DNA from: Bacteroidales bacterium
GTDB lineage: Bacteria; Bacteroidota; Bacteroidia; Bacteroidales; Muribaculaceae
NCBI GenBank assembly: GCA_015061085.1
Contig: SUXG01000018.1
Location: forward strand, 1 to 46,132
Length of the DNA stretch: 46,132 bases
Direction: 5' to 3'
Below the pieces are notes generated by a model. That model saw nothing but the letters and a program-made list of their open reading frames with translations. It was not told the DNA's origin and ran no database searches. The translations under genes and the position numbers were made by a program. The number at the start of each line of letters is the position of its first letter. The stretch's first letter is position 1. Shown one piece after another: positions 1-8,190 of this stretch.

Positions 1-205
1 TCTTCGAAAAATTAAAGTTTAGACGAGTTTTTTACGGATAATCCGTACTTGTCTAACAACTTAACACCTTGTCAATCAATAGTTTTCGGAATACCTATTT
101 ATATATTCCGTAAAAAGGGCTACCCGATGGAGTGAGTTTTTTTGTCTTTGGGGTGGGCGAAGATTCGATTGTGTTTTTGGGCGTATCTTCGCAAAATGGT
201 TAAGG
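1..205. other. Intergenic region downstream of rsmD with two hairpins
   Basis: No credible gene is seen here. Two inverted repeats are visible. One is at 21-54, with outer arms AGACGAGT/ACTTGTCT and an inner perfect ACGGA/TCCGT stem. The other is at 87-110, with CGGAATA/TATTCCG arms and a 10-nt loop. Either could end the leftward rsmD transcript, but neither has a convincing T-tract on the minus strand. Confidence 0.4.
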
Positions 206-742
206 TTATGCTATTTCGAAGATTGAGAAATTGACAGAACCGTATGTTCGTTGCTCTTTGAAATCAGGCAAATCTGAAAAGTCGTAATCGCGAGAGTGCT
301 CGATGATGACTAATGTGCCGGGATTAAGCATCTGTGAGTTTAGGATTAAATTTGGAATTTCGCCAAAACGAGGATGATCATACGGAGGGTCGGCGAAAAT
401 AATATCAAATTTGTTAGAGCAAGTTTCAACAAATTTGAAAACGTCGCCTTTTATGACTCTGAGGTTTTGAGCGTTGAGTTTTTGTTTGACAGATTTGATG
501 AAATTCGCTTGAGTATTTGCCATTTCGACGCAAGTCACTTCTTTGCAATCTCGGGATACAAATTCGAAACTTATAGCACCGGTTCCGGCAAAGAGGTCGA
601 GTGCTGTTTTGTCTTCGAAATCGATGATGTTTTCGAGCACATTGAAGATGTTTTCGCGAGCGAAATCAGTTGTCGGTCGAGCTGTTATATTTTTAGGCAC
701 ATCAAATCTGCGTTTTCCGTATTTTCCTCTGATAATTCTCAT
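206..742 (-). CDS. rsmD: 16S rRNA (guanine(966)-N2)-methyltransferase RsmD
   Basis: This predicted cytoplasmic SAM-dependent methyltransferase modifies G966 of 16S rRNA during 30S assembly. The 178-aa length fits the RsmD family (about 180-200 aa). The N-terminus (MRIIRGKYGKRRF..ITARPTTDFARENIFNVL) is family-typical. The Rossmann SAM-binding motif LDLFAGTGAISFE lies near residues 48-60, and the catalytic N-methyltransferase motif DPPY is near residue 118. The ATG follows the stop of the upstream DUF3822 gene by one base, so the two are almost certainly co-transcribed and translationally coupled. That pairing is common in Bacteroidetes. Confidence 0.95.
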   Translation of the reverse strand: MRIIRGKYGKRRFDVPKNITARPTTDFARENIFNVLENIIDFEDKTALDLFAGTGAISFEFVSRDCKEVTCVEMANTQANFIKSVKQKLNAQNLRVIKGDVFKFVETCSNKFDIIFADPPYDHPRFGEIPNLILNSQMLNPGTLVIIEHSRDYDFSDLPDFKEQRTYGSVNFSIFEIA

Positions 743-743
743 A

Positions 744-1535
744 TTAGGATTGTTTATTGGTTATTGCTGAGGCGATTAAAGAATCTATGGATTCGTTTTG
801 AGGTATAACAAATGTGATGAACTTTTTCAATGCAGGGATAACGGCATCACGAAGTTCTTTATTGCCATAGATGTGTAATTCGGCATTTTTTTGATCAAAT
901 TCCAAGATGTTCCAAACATTGAGAGTGTGATATGAAGCATCAGCACAATCTTGCCAATCGAAAGTGTTTGCAAGCAGTAGCTTTTCGTCGGCGACAGCTA
1001 CAATATCAATTCTTCCGTCTCTGAGATTAATAAGCATTTTTTGTTTATTTGTGTGGGTATGAAATGCTTTTATCAGCAATGGATTGAAATGACTGATTAC
1101 ATTGTCGATGATAAATGTTCGGTGAAGAAAAGAATCCAAACCTTTAGCCATAGAGAATACGACAGTCACGTCTTTTATTGTGTCAATCCACAAATCCTCC
1201 CAATTAAGGGGATGTACTTGCTCGAGGATTAACTCTGCGTCTTCTTCCGAATTTACGATTTCAGTGGGAGCTAAAGCGAAATGGCGGCTTTCAATTATAG
1301 CTGTCGTTGGGTGTTCGGTTAGCAATGACTGATGTTCGTAGATTGTCTCTTGCAGACGGTGTAGCATTTCCGACTCATTGCAATCCCATGTTTTATCAAT
1401 GTGTACGACAATCTCATTGGTTGACACATTTAAATAGTATGCCTTGAAACCTTTTGTCGAGATAGACAAAACTAATTTCCAGACTTTTTTATCTGAAACA
1501 TCGACCATCGTTTCTCCGTTGATTGAATGACTCAT
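744..1535 (-). CDS. DUF3822 family protein
   Basis: This 263-aa soluble protein has no signal peptide or membrane segment. I assign it to DUF3822 from its sequence style (KKVWKLVLSISTKGFKAYYLN.., a mid-protein FNPLLIKAFHTH stretch, YHTLNVWNILEFDQKNAELHIYG) and from its position directly upstream of rsmD, the usual Bacteroidetes arrangement. Proteins of this family look like inactivated actin/ASKHA-type folds, but their function is unknown. It is the first gene of a two-gene operon with its own consensus promoter. A role linked to RsmD is only a guess from synteny. Confidence 0.8.
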   Translation of the reverse strand: MSHSINGETMVDVSDKKVWKLVLSISTKGFKAYYLNVSTNEIVVHIDKTWDCNESEMLHRLQETIYEHQSLLTEHPTTAIIESRHFALAPTEIVNSEEDAELILEQVHPLNWEDLWIDTIKDVTVVFSMAKGLDSFLHRTFIIDNVISHFNPLLIKAFHTHTNKQKMLINLRDGRIDIVAVADEKLLLANTFDWQDCADASYHTLNVWNILEFDQKNAELHIYGNKELRDAVIPALKKFITFVIPQNESIDSLIASAITNKQS

Positions 1536-1592
1536 AAACTATGTTTTATCTCTATTCGGAGCCTTTAACTCCATTTTTATTTGATTTTATTG

Positions 1593-1624
1593 CAAAGTTA
1601 ATGCAATGATAGCGAATGGGCAAA
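1593..1624 (-). promoter_or_regulatory. Promoter of the DUF3822-rsmD operon
   Basis: On the minus strand TTTG (1624-1621), a 20-bp spacer and TAACTTTG (1600-1593) match the Bacteroidetes -33/-7 consensus exactly. This places the transcription start near 1586 and leaves about 50 nt of leader before the ATG at 1535. Confidence 0.75.
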
Positions 1625-1677
1625 TTAATCGGATATTTCAATAAGACAAATATAGTAGGTTAGTCGGTTTTTTATAA

Positions 1678-1713
1678 AAACGAGCTATATCCCGTGAGAG
1701 ATATAGCTCGTTT
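1678..1713 (-). terminator. Rho-independent terminator after the S9 peptidase gene
   Basis: Perfect 14-bp arms, AAACGAGCTATATC (1678-1691) and GATATAGCTCGTTT (1700-1713), flank an 8-nt loop. On the minus strand the stem runs into a short T-tract. It starts 20 nt past the peptidase stop codon. Confidence 0.8.
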
Positions 1714-1733
1714 GAGGATTGATGTAATGAATA

Positions 1734-4604
1734 TTATTCAGCATATCCTGTTCCCATTTCTTGACCTTTGCGAGTCATAGGGATACCATTTTTCATCCAT
1801 TCCGGCATTGGTTCTCCTTTGAGATAATGGTCGAAGAATTGTTGCAAACGGATAGTGATGTCTTTGCGGTTTTTGCGTGCGCGAATGTTGTGAGCTTCGC
1901 CATTGTATTGAAGCATCCATACCGGTTTTTCAAGACGACGAAGGCCCATAAACAATTCGATGCCTTGATACCATGGCACAGCGCCATCTTGGTCGTTGTG
2001 CATGATTAGCAATGGAGTTTGTACTCTGTCGGCATAGAAGATAGGAGAGTTGGCAATGTATAGTTCCGGTGCTTCCCATAAAGTTCTGCCGATGCGTGAT
2101 TGACCTAATTCGTATTGACCCATACGAGAGTCGCCAGAACCCCAACGGATTCCTCCGAATGCAGAAGTCATGTTTGACACAGGAGCGCCGGATCCGGCAC
2201 AAGCAAACATGTTTGTGCGAGTCACAAGGAATGCAGTCTGATATCCACCCCAAGATTGTCCGTCGATGCCGATACGATCTTTGTCTATCCATTCGTATTT
2301 GCGACACAAGTCTTCTACGCCACTACAGATGTAGTTGTAAGCGCTTTCGCCCGGAATACCCGGTGCATAGTGTACGTCAGGCACAAAGACTACGTAGCCA
2401 CGACTAACATAGAAAGGATAATTTACCCAACTCCAAGATGGCTCCATAGTGTAGTGAGCATACAATTCTTCAGAATTGCGTTCGTAGAATACGACGAGCA
2501 TTGGGTATTTTTTTGTCGGGTCGAAATCTTCAGGCACATATAGCACGCCTTCAGTCAAACGGCCATTGTAAGCATACCATTTTACAAGTTCAGCTGTGCC
2601 CCAATTGTATTCCTTCATTTGAGGGTTTGCATCAGTCACTTTGACAGCTTTTGCGAAATTGTTGTTTGTCGCAATCCAAACGTCAGGCGACGTGTTGAAG
2701 TTAGCCTTTTGATAGGCATATACAGGAGCATTTTTAGCTTTGTTTACTCTGTTGAATTTGTATTTGTCGATGAGCTTGATTTGAGGAGCGGTAGCTTTGC
2801 CGATCTTTAATGTTGCGAAGCCGTTTTCTTTATTTGTGTAGTCAAATACATTCAATAGGATTTCGTCACCATTAGCTACGAAGCGTTTTTCTGCATCGGT
2901 CTTGATATATTTGAAGCGACGGTTGGTCTTTCTTCCTTCTTCAGCTGTGATGCAGACAGGAGCGACTTCACCCTTAGGGTCGAGTTGCCAGATGTCGTGG
3001 CGGTCGTAAATCAAAAATGCGCCATCGTTTTCTGTCCAGCCCATATCGCCGTAAGGCATACGTTGCATTGGCACGTCTTGGTCTTCATCCCATATAGGAT
3101 AAGGGAAGTTCTCAGTAAGGCAAGCAGTTTTGCCTGTCGCAATATCGTAAGCGTAATAGTTGCGTTCGTTGTACCAGTAAACGTATTTGCCGCAAGGAGA
3201 AATGCTTGCTGCTTCAGCCGGTAAGATTCCGACTTCGCGACGTTCGCCGTCTTTTACATTCATGATAAGCACTTTTTGTGGAGCGAGATAGTCCCATTGA
3301 CGTTGTACCATTCTTTCAGTAGGGTCGATGATTAACGCCCAATCAGAATCCCAACGATTCGCCGGAATGACAGTTTCAAGCTCGTTGATACTCATCAGAG
3401 TTCCTCGTTTTGTCTCTAAATCGATAACTACCGGGAACGTTGCTTTTTTCAAATCGTCAAGCAACACTTTTTCTTGCGGAGGAGTGAGAGGAGCGTCCCA
3501 ACGCCAAATATCCAACTCTGCACGTTCGAAGTCAACGATTGTAGTGTCGTCCGGAGCCACTTGTGGAGCCACACCGACGATGAGACGACGACCGTTGTGC
3601 GAGAAGTTCACTTTTGAATATTGATTGATAAACAATGTGTCTCCGGCGAGTTTGGCAATGCGTTTTCTCATCTCAGCATAGATGGAATCGCGTTTGCTTT
3701 CATCGGTGATTCTTGGATGCTGAATGTGAGGAATAGGGCCTAATCGGCGAGTCTTGTTGACTTCGATTTCTTCAGTGTTGACATTGTTTCCTACAATGGT
3801 TGATAGCATTAATTGCACGCGTTTTGTTCCTGTTTCCACAGAATCATTTGATGCAGTGAAGACCATCATTGAAGCATCTTCGTTGAATACCGGCGTGCCG
3901 TAGAAACATTTCTTTTCATCGACTTTGATGACTGTCGTATCAGGTAATAACATCACCACCATAGCGTCAGTAGCCACACTATCAGAAGAGTGTGGTTTTA
4001 CGATAGCTCCAAGACGAAGACCATCTTTTGATAAAGTGTATTCCTTTACCCAATTGATAACTTTCTCTGAGCCGGAAACAAGGTTTCTAACGATCAATGG
4101 CTGACCTGATTTTTTATCCTTTAAGGCTTTCGGCTTGATGTAAGTAGTGTCGCAAGAAAGATATGCCAACCATTCGCCTCCATCTTTGCCTAACTTGTAG
4201 GAATTGACATTTGCAATTTTTGTTACAATGCCTGATTTGAGATCGACAATAGCAAGGGTGTCTTGTGGCATATCGAAATCTTTTTTCTTATCGATTTTTG
4301 CTTTGCGAGTATCAAGGTAGTAAGGTTTAATCAAAGCGACAGCCCAACGAGCGTTGTCAGAAAATTGCGGACGATAACCACGTGGAATGTTGATTTCTTT
4401 CCCTGATTTGACATTGCGAAATGTCAGAATGCCATCGCCCTCTTGAGGGTTTACGGCGTATGCAGCCCATGAGCCATCCTTTGCAAGAGGTGAAACAGCG
4501 ACAGATTTCCAATCATCGAATGATGAATGATCAAGCACTTTTTTTGCCGATGTTGCAGAGGATATGCCGATCAATGCTGCGAGTAAAAAAATTATTTTTC
4601 TCAT
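1734..4604 (-). CDS. Exported S9 family prolyl oligopeptidase-type serine peptidase
   Basis: This 956-aa protein has an N-terminal signal peptide (MRKIIFLLAALIGISSATSA), so it is predicted to be periplasmic or exported. The N-terminal two thirds should form the beta-propeller gate. The C-terminal third is the alpha/beta-hydrolase domain: GIDGQSWGGY holds the nucleophile Ser784, LLIMHNDQDGAVPW carries the likely Asp, and NGEAHNIR carries the His. The start at 4604 is preferred over the in-frame ATG at 4652, because the longer form would overlap the end of ribBA and bury the signal peptide. It lies 25 nt after ribBA and is probably co-transcribed with it. Substrate is unknown; dipeptidyl- or oligopeptide cleavage after Pro or Ala is typical of the family. 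Confidence 0.9.
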   Translation of the reverse strand: MRKIIFLLAALIGISSATSAKKVLDHSSFDDWKSVAVSPLAKDGSWAAYAVNPQEGDGILTFRNVKSGKEINIPRGYRPQFSDNARWAVALIKPYYLDTRKAKIDKKKDFDMPQDTLAIVDLKSGIVTKIANVNSYKLGKDGGEWLAYLSCDTTYIKPKALKDKKSGQPLIVRNLVSGSEKVINWVKEYTLSKDGLRLGAIVKPHSSDSVATDAMVVMLLPDTTVIKVDEKKCFYGTPVFNEDASMMVFTASNDSVETGTKRVQLMLSTIVGNNVNTEEIEVNKTRRLGPIPHIQHPRITDESKRDSIYAEMRKRIAKLAGDTLFINQYSKVNFSHNGRRLIVGVAPQVAPDDTTIVDFERAELDIWRWDAPLTPPQEKVLLDDLKKATFPVVIDLETKRGTLMSINELETVIPANRWDSDWALIIDPTERMVQRQWDYLAPQKVLIMNVKDGERREVGILPAEAASISPCGKYVYWYNERNYYAYDIATGKTACLTENFPYPIWDEDQDVPMQRMPYGDMGWTENDGAFLIYDRHDIWQLDPKGEVAPVCITAEEGRKTNRRFKYIKTDAEKRFVANGDEILLNVFDYTNKENGFATLKIGKATAPQIKLIDKYKFNRVNKAKNAPVYAYQKANFNTSPDVWIATNNNFAKAVKVTDANPQMKEYNWGTAELVKWYAYNGRLTEGVLYVPEDFDPTKKYPMLVVFYERNSEELYAHYTMEPSWSWVNYPFYVSRGYVVFVPDVHYAPGIPGESAYNYICSGVEDLCRKYEWIDKDRIGIDGQSWGGYQTAFLVTRTNMFACAGSGAPVSNMTSAFGGIRWGSGDSRMGQYELGQSRIGRTLWEAPELYIANSPIFYADRVQTPLLIMHNDQDGAVPWYQGIELFMGLRRLEKPVWMLQYNGEAHNIRARKNRKDITIRLQQFFDHYLKGEPMPEWMKNGIPMTRKGQEMGTGYAE

Positions 4605-4629
4605 ACGATTGATATTAGGTTTGTTATTA

Positions 4630-5844
4630 TTAATCCACATTGTGCAAATCATGTCCCATACGATGTTTTTTAGTACTCATATAGACACGATTATATTCGT
4701 TTGGTTGTACTTCAAGAGGTACGTTTTCTACAACTTCGAGGCCGTAACCTTCAAGTCCGACGCGTTTGATAGGGTTGTTGCTCATCAAACGCATTTTAGT
4801 GATGCCGAGTTTATGAAGGATGTTTGCACCCACACCATAGTCGCGTTCGTCGGCCTTAAATCCGAGACAAAGATTAGCATCGACTGTATCCATGCCTTCT
4901 TCTTGGAGTTTGTAGGCTTTCATTTTATTCATCAGGCCTATGCCGCGACCTTCTTGGTTAAGGTAGATAATGGCGCCACGACCTTCTTTTTCAATACGTT
5001 CCATTGCAAGGTGGAGTTGGTCGCCACATTCGCATCGGAATGATCCGAAGATATCGCCTGTCATGCAGCTTGAGTGAACTCTTACCAATACCGGTTCGTC
5101 GCCACTGATGTCACCTTTGATTAAAGCCACGTGTTCCAATCCGTTTGATTTTTGACGGAATGGAATTAAGCGAAAGTGGCCATGTTTTGTCGGCATATCC
5201 ACTTCTTCACCCATTTCGACCAGAGATTCTTTTTTGATGCGATATGCCACCAAATCAGCGATAGAAATCAGTTTCATACCCCATTCGTCAGCACGTTTCC
5301 TAAGTTCCGGCAAGCGAGCCATAGTGCCGTCGTCGCTCATGATTTCCATCAAGGCAGCAGCAGGTTGCAGACCGGCAAGACGAGCTAAATCGACAGAAGC
5401 TTCAGTGTGACCTGTGCGAGCAAGTACGCCATTGTCTTGTGCGTATAATGGGTTGATATGACCCGGACGACCGAATGTCTCCGGTTTTGATGAAGGATCA
5501 GCCAATGCGCGAATTGTTGCACATCTGTCGTCTATAGATACGCCTGTCGAGCAACCTTCGAGTTTATCGACAGTCACTGTAAACGGAGTTCCGAGCACTG
5601 ATGTGTTGTCGCCGACTTGTGGCTCCAAGTTCAACTCTTTGCAACGGCTTATAGTGATAGGAACGCAAAGCACTCCTCTTGCATTTTTAAGCATGAAGTT
5701 GACTTGTTCGGGTGTAATCTTTTCTGCCGCAACGATGAGGTCGCCTTCATTTTCACGATCTTCATCATCGACAACAATTACAAGTTTGCCTGCTTTGAAG
5801 TCCTCCAATGCTTCTTCAATGCTATCCAATTTGATTTTATCCAT
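4630..5844 (-). CDS. ribBA: Bifunctional 3,4-dihydroxy-2-butanone-4-phosphate synthase / GTP cyclohydrolase II
   Basis: This 404-aa fusion supplies both first committed steps of riboflavin synthesis. Residues 1 to about 200 are the RibB domain: [13 protein letters not shown] holds the acidic metal and substrate residues, and [10 protein letters not shown] and [14 protein letters not shown] are family signatures. Residues from about 205 are Rib[21 protein letters not shown] carries the three zinc cysteines, and NQEGRGIGL the GTP-binding arginine loop. Both active sites look intact. A consensus promoter lies upstream. I see no FMN riboswitch fold in the short leader, so riboflavin control is not evident. 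Confidence 0.97.
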   Translation of the reverse strand: MDKIKLDSIEEALEDFKAGKLVIVVDDEDRENEGDLIVAAEKITPEQVNFMLKNARGVLCVPITISRCKELNLEPQVGDNTSVLGTPFTVTVDKLEGCSTGVSIDDRCATIRALADPSSKPETFGRPGHINPLYAQDNGVLARTGHTEASVDLARLAGLQPAAALMEIMSDDGTMARLPELRKRADEWGMKLISIADLVAYRIKKESLVEMGEEVDMPTKHGHFRLIPFRQKSNGLEHVALIKGDISGDEPVLVRVHSSCMTGDIFGSFRCECGDQLHLAMERIEKEGRGAIIYLNQEGRGIGLMNKMKAYKLQEEGMDTVDANLCLGFKADERDYGVGANILHKLGITKMRLMSNNPIKRVGLEGYGLEVVENVPLEVQPNEYNRVYMSTKKHRMGHDLHNVD

Positions 5845-5873
5845 AGTTTTATCTGAATTTTCGTTTAATCCTA

Positions 5874-5905
5874 CAAAATTAGTGAATTTATCACAATCCT
5901 ACAAA
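5874..5905 (-). promoter_or_regulatory. Promoter of ribBA
   Basis: On the minus strand TTTG (5905-5902), a 20-bp spacer and TAATTTTG (5881-5874) form a full consensus promoter. It predicts a start near 5867 and a leader of only about 20-25 nt, too short for a riboswitch. Confidence 0.75.
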
Positions 5906-5973
5906 TCAGCTGTCCTAATCCAAGATATTTTAACGAAAATGATTTGGCTTTTGACTTATGATATAAAAAAGGG

Positions 5974-6013
5974 TATTCGGAATTTACGGTAATACTACGG
6001 TAAATTCCGAATA
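5974..6013 (-). terminator. Rho-independent terminator after the SPFH-tail-like gene
   Basis: Perfect 14-bp arms TATTCGGAATTTAC (5974-5987) and GTAAATTCCGAATA (6000-6013) surround a 12-nt loop. On the minus strand the stem is followed by CCC and six T residues. It closes the 6.1-9.8 kb transcription unit. Confidence 0.85.
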
Positions 6014-6086
6014 TCTATCGATATTTTGTCAGACCATCGAAAAAATATTTTGTCTGACATCTGTTGTGTTATCTTGCGACAGACCG

Positions 6087-6491
6087 TTATTGAGCTGATT
6101 TAGGCGTTTCAATAAGTGGTCGTGTAGCCTCAAGTATAGGCAGGTTTCCTTCTGTCGGGATATAGACCACGGTTTTATTGTTGAGATTGGACTGTTGACG
6201 CACCCAAAGATATTGGATATATGTCGGCGTGATAGAGCCGTTTTCGATGCGGATAGCCTCTGCTGCACCCTTGGCGCGTTCGATTTCTGCTTGTGCGTTG
6301 AGTTTTTCTGCTTCTAAGTTTGCTTTCGCTTCTTCGATTTTTATTTTACGATTTTGTTCGGCTTTGGCAAATTCTGCCTTGCCGGACATTTCTTGCTGCC
6401 ATACGTTGTACCATGGAATTACAAAGAATAATGAGCCGATAACAACAACAGCACCGACTATGGCCAAAATGATTTGATTTTTAGATAACAT
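6087..6491 (-). CDS. Small membrane-anchored coiled-coil protein resembling the tail of SPFH/prohibitin proteins
   Basis: This 134-aa protein begins with one transmembrane helix (residues 7-28, IILAIVGAVVVIGSLFFVIPW). A strongly charged Ala/Glu/Lys-rich coiled coil follows (about 36-80). The C-terminal segment AEAIRIENGSITPTYIQYLW..VYIPTEGNLPIL closely resembles the end of Bacteroidetes SPFH (band 7) proteins. The band 7 core that normally sits between membrane segment and coiled coil is missing, so it is either a truncated paralog or a dedicated partner of a full-length SPFH protein. It lies 23 nt after the acyl-CoA ligase gene in the same transcription unit. It is not recognisably an enzyme. 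Confidence 0.75.
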   Translation of the reverse strand: MLSKNQIILAIVGAVVVIGSLFFVIPWYNVWQQEMSGKAEFAKAEQNRKIKIEEAKANLEAEKLNAQAEIERAKGAAEAIRIENGSITPTYIQYLWVRQQSNLNNKTVVYIPTEGNLPILEATRPLIETPKSAQ

Positions 6492-6514
6492 ACGTTTGAA
6501 ATTTTATGGGGTTA

Positions 6515-8176
6515 TTATTTAGGTTGATAAAGATAGCGTTTGATAGAACGTTTAGGAGTCTTTTCGAATTCCTCTTCGTAGATTTTGTAGCGCGCCACCT
6601 TGCTATAAGCAGGCATATCTTTGTTGAGAGCCACAAGGTTATCGTCCATGACTTTTGTGAGCGAGTCGCCGGTGTGTCCTTCCTTGGTTGCACTTTCAAA
6701 ATCAGGGTGGATTAGAGCAACGAGTTTACCTTCATCTTCGATTACGAGCGATTCGTTTACGAAAGGCAGATTGTTGAGCTTTTGCTCAATTTCTTCCGGG
6801 TAGATGTTCTGACCTGACGGACCGAGAATCATGCTTTTGGTTCTGCCACAAATTGAGATGAAGCCATCTTCGTCGATAAGGCAAAGGTCGCCGGAGTTCA
6901 TCCAACCGTCGCCCATCATTACCTCTTCTGTGGCTTTCGGATTCTTATAGTAGCCCATCATAACGTTGTCGCCGCGAACCCAAAGGTCGCCTGGAATTGT
7001 AAGAGGATCTTTAGAATCGATTTTTATTTCCATTCGTTCAACGACTTTGCCACATGATTTCTGCTTATTGACGTTTGATGGTGCGTAGGAAATCAACGGG
7101 CCACATTCTGTCATGCCGTAGCCGACAGTGTAAGGGAAGTTAATGCGACGCAAGAAAGCTTCTACGTCGGCATTCAGCGCAGCACCACCGATGATGATCT
7201 CGTGGATATTACCGCCAAACGCTTGGTTCAGACCATCTTTTATTTTAGATAGCAATTTCTCGTCAAGGAATGGCACTTTGAGCATCATTTTCATCAGAGG
7301 CTTTTCGAGCATAGGGAAAATTTTGTTTTTGATGATTTTCTCAAGAATGAGAGGCACAGTGATGATGAGTTTTGGTTTCACTTCGGCAAATGCGCTAAGG
7401 ATGATTTTTGGCGAAGGCACGCGTGTAAGGAAGTGTAGGTGGCAACCCTTTGTGAATGTATGGAGCATATCGATGACCATGCCGTAGAGGTGGGCAAGAG
7501 GTAGCATATTCACTATTCCGTCGCCCGGCTTGAGGAAGCTGAGGTGGTCGTGGCAATATTTCACATTGCTCCAGATGTTTTTGTAGGATAGCATTACGCC
7601 TTTCGACATGCCTGTCGAACCCGAAGTGTAGTTGATGACAGCGAGTTCTTCGGGTAAGTCTTTGTAGTATTCGATAGCGTCTGACTTAAAGTCGTAAGGG
7701 AATTTTTTGCCAAACAATTCGTTGATGTGATTGCGTGCTTCAGAGAGCTCCGGAATTTTGCAGAACGGCATGCCCAATTCAGAAATGTAGATAGCTGCAT
7801 CGAGGTTTGGCATCGATGTTTCGTCGAGATTTTCCCAGATAGCGGCATCGACAAAGAGAAGTTTCGACTCGCTATGAGTGACCAAGTGGTGCACAGTGTC
7901 TGCTTTAAATTCGTGAAGGATAGGCACTGCGACAACTCCCGATGTGAGGCATGCAATAAATGCTACAGCCCAATTCGATGAGTTTTTGCCACATATAGCA
8001 ACTTTGTCGCCGGCTTTGACTCCGGCTGCATCAAACAAGATATGTAATTTTTCTATGGCTTCTGCCACATCTTTGTATTGGTAGTTGATGCCTCCCATGT
8101 CGGAGAGGGCAAGTCTGTCCCAATTTTTCTTTATAGCATTCTCGATATAGAGATTGATTGATCTGTTTTCTGCCAT
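6515..8176 (-). CDS. AMP-dependent synthetase/long-chain acyl-CoA ligase
   Basis: This 553-aa member of the ANL adenylate-forming superfamily probably activates fatty acids to acyl-CoA (or acyl-ACP) in the cytoplasm. The P-loop signature INYTSGSTGMSKGVMLSY lies near residue 180. YGMTECGP is the A5 motif, NSGDLCLIDEDGFISICGRTKSMI contains the A7/A8 hinge, and a C-terminal lysine-containing segment (KTPKRSIKRYLY) is present. All core motifs look intact. The start is 14 nt past the stop of the AAA-ATPase-like gene, so it may be expressed from that gene's promoter. Chain-length specificity cannot be read from sequence. Confidence 0.93.
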   Translation of the reverse strand: MAENRSINLYIENAIKKNWDRLALSDMGGINYQYKDVAEAIEKLHILFDAAGVKAGDKVAICGKNSSNWAVAFIACLTSGVVAVPILHEFKADTVHHLVTHSESKLLFVDAAIWENLDETSMPNLDAAIYISELGMPFCKIPELSEARNHINELFGKKFPYDFKSDAIEYYKDLPEELAVINYTSGSTGMSKGVMLSYKNIWSNVKYCHDHLSFLKPGDGIVNMLPLAHLYGMVIDMLHTFTKGCHLHFLTRVPSPKIILSAFAEVKPKLIITVPLILEKIIKNKIFPMLEKPLMKMMLKVPFLDEKLLSKIKDGLNQAFGGNIHEIIIGGAALNADVEAFLRRINFPYTVGYGMTECGPLISYAPSNVNKQKSCGKVVERMEIKIDSKDPLTIPGDLWVRGDNVMMGYYKNPKATEEVMMGDGWMNSGDLCLIDEDGFISICGRTKSMILGPSGQNIYPEEIEQKLNNLPFVNESLVIEDEGKLVALIHPDFESATKEGHTGDSLTKVMDDNLVALNKDMPAYSKVARYKIYEEEFEKTPKRSIKRYLYQPK

Positions 8177-8190
8177 AATTATTATAGTGT

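Noticed and set aside
374..808. 144-aa plus-strand frame antisense to rsmD
   Set aside because: It is a shadow of rsmD, whose own motifs and family length are clear.
4605..4652. Longer N-terminus of the S9 peptidase starting at 4652
   Set aside because: It would overlap ribBA and place a polar segment before an otherwise clear signal peptide.
5845..5992. FMN riboswitch upstream of ribBA
   Set aside because: The predicted leader is only about 20-25 nt and no RFN-like conserved segments are visible.
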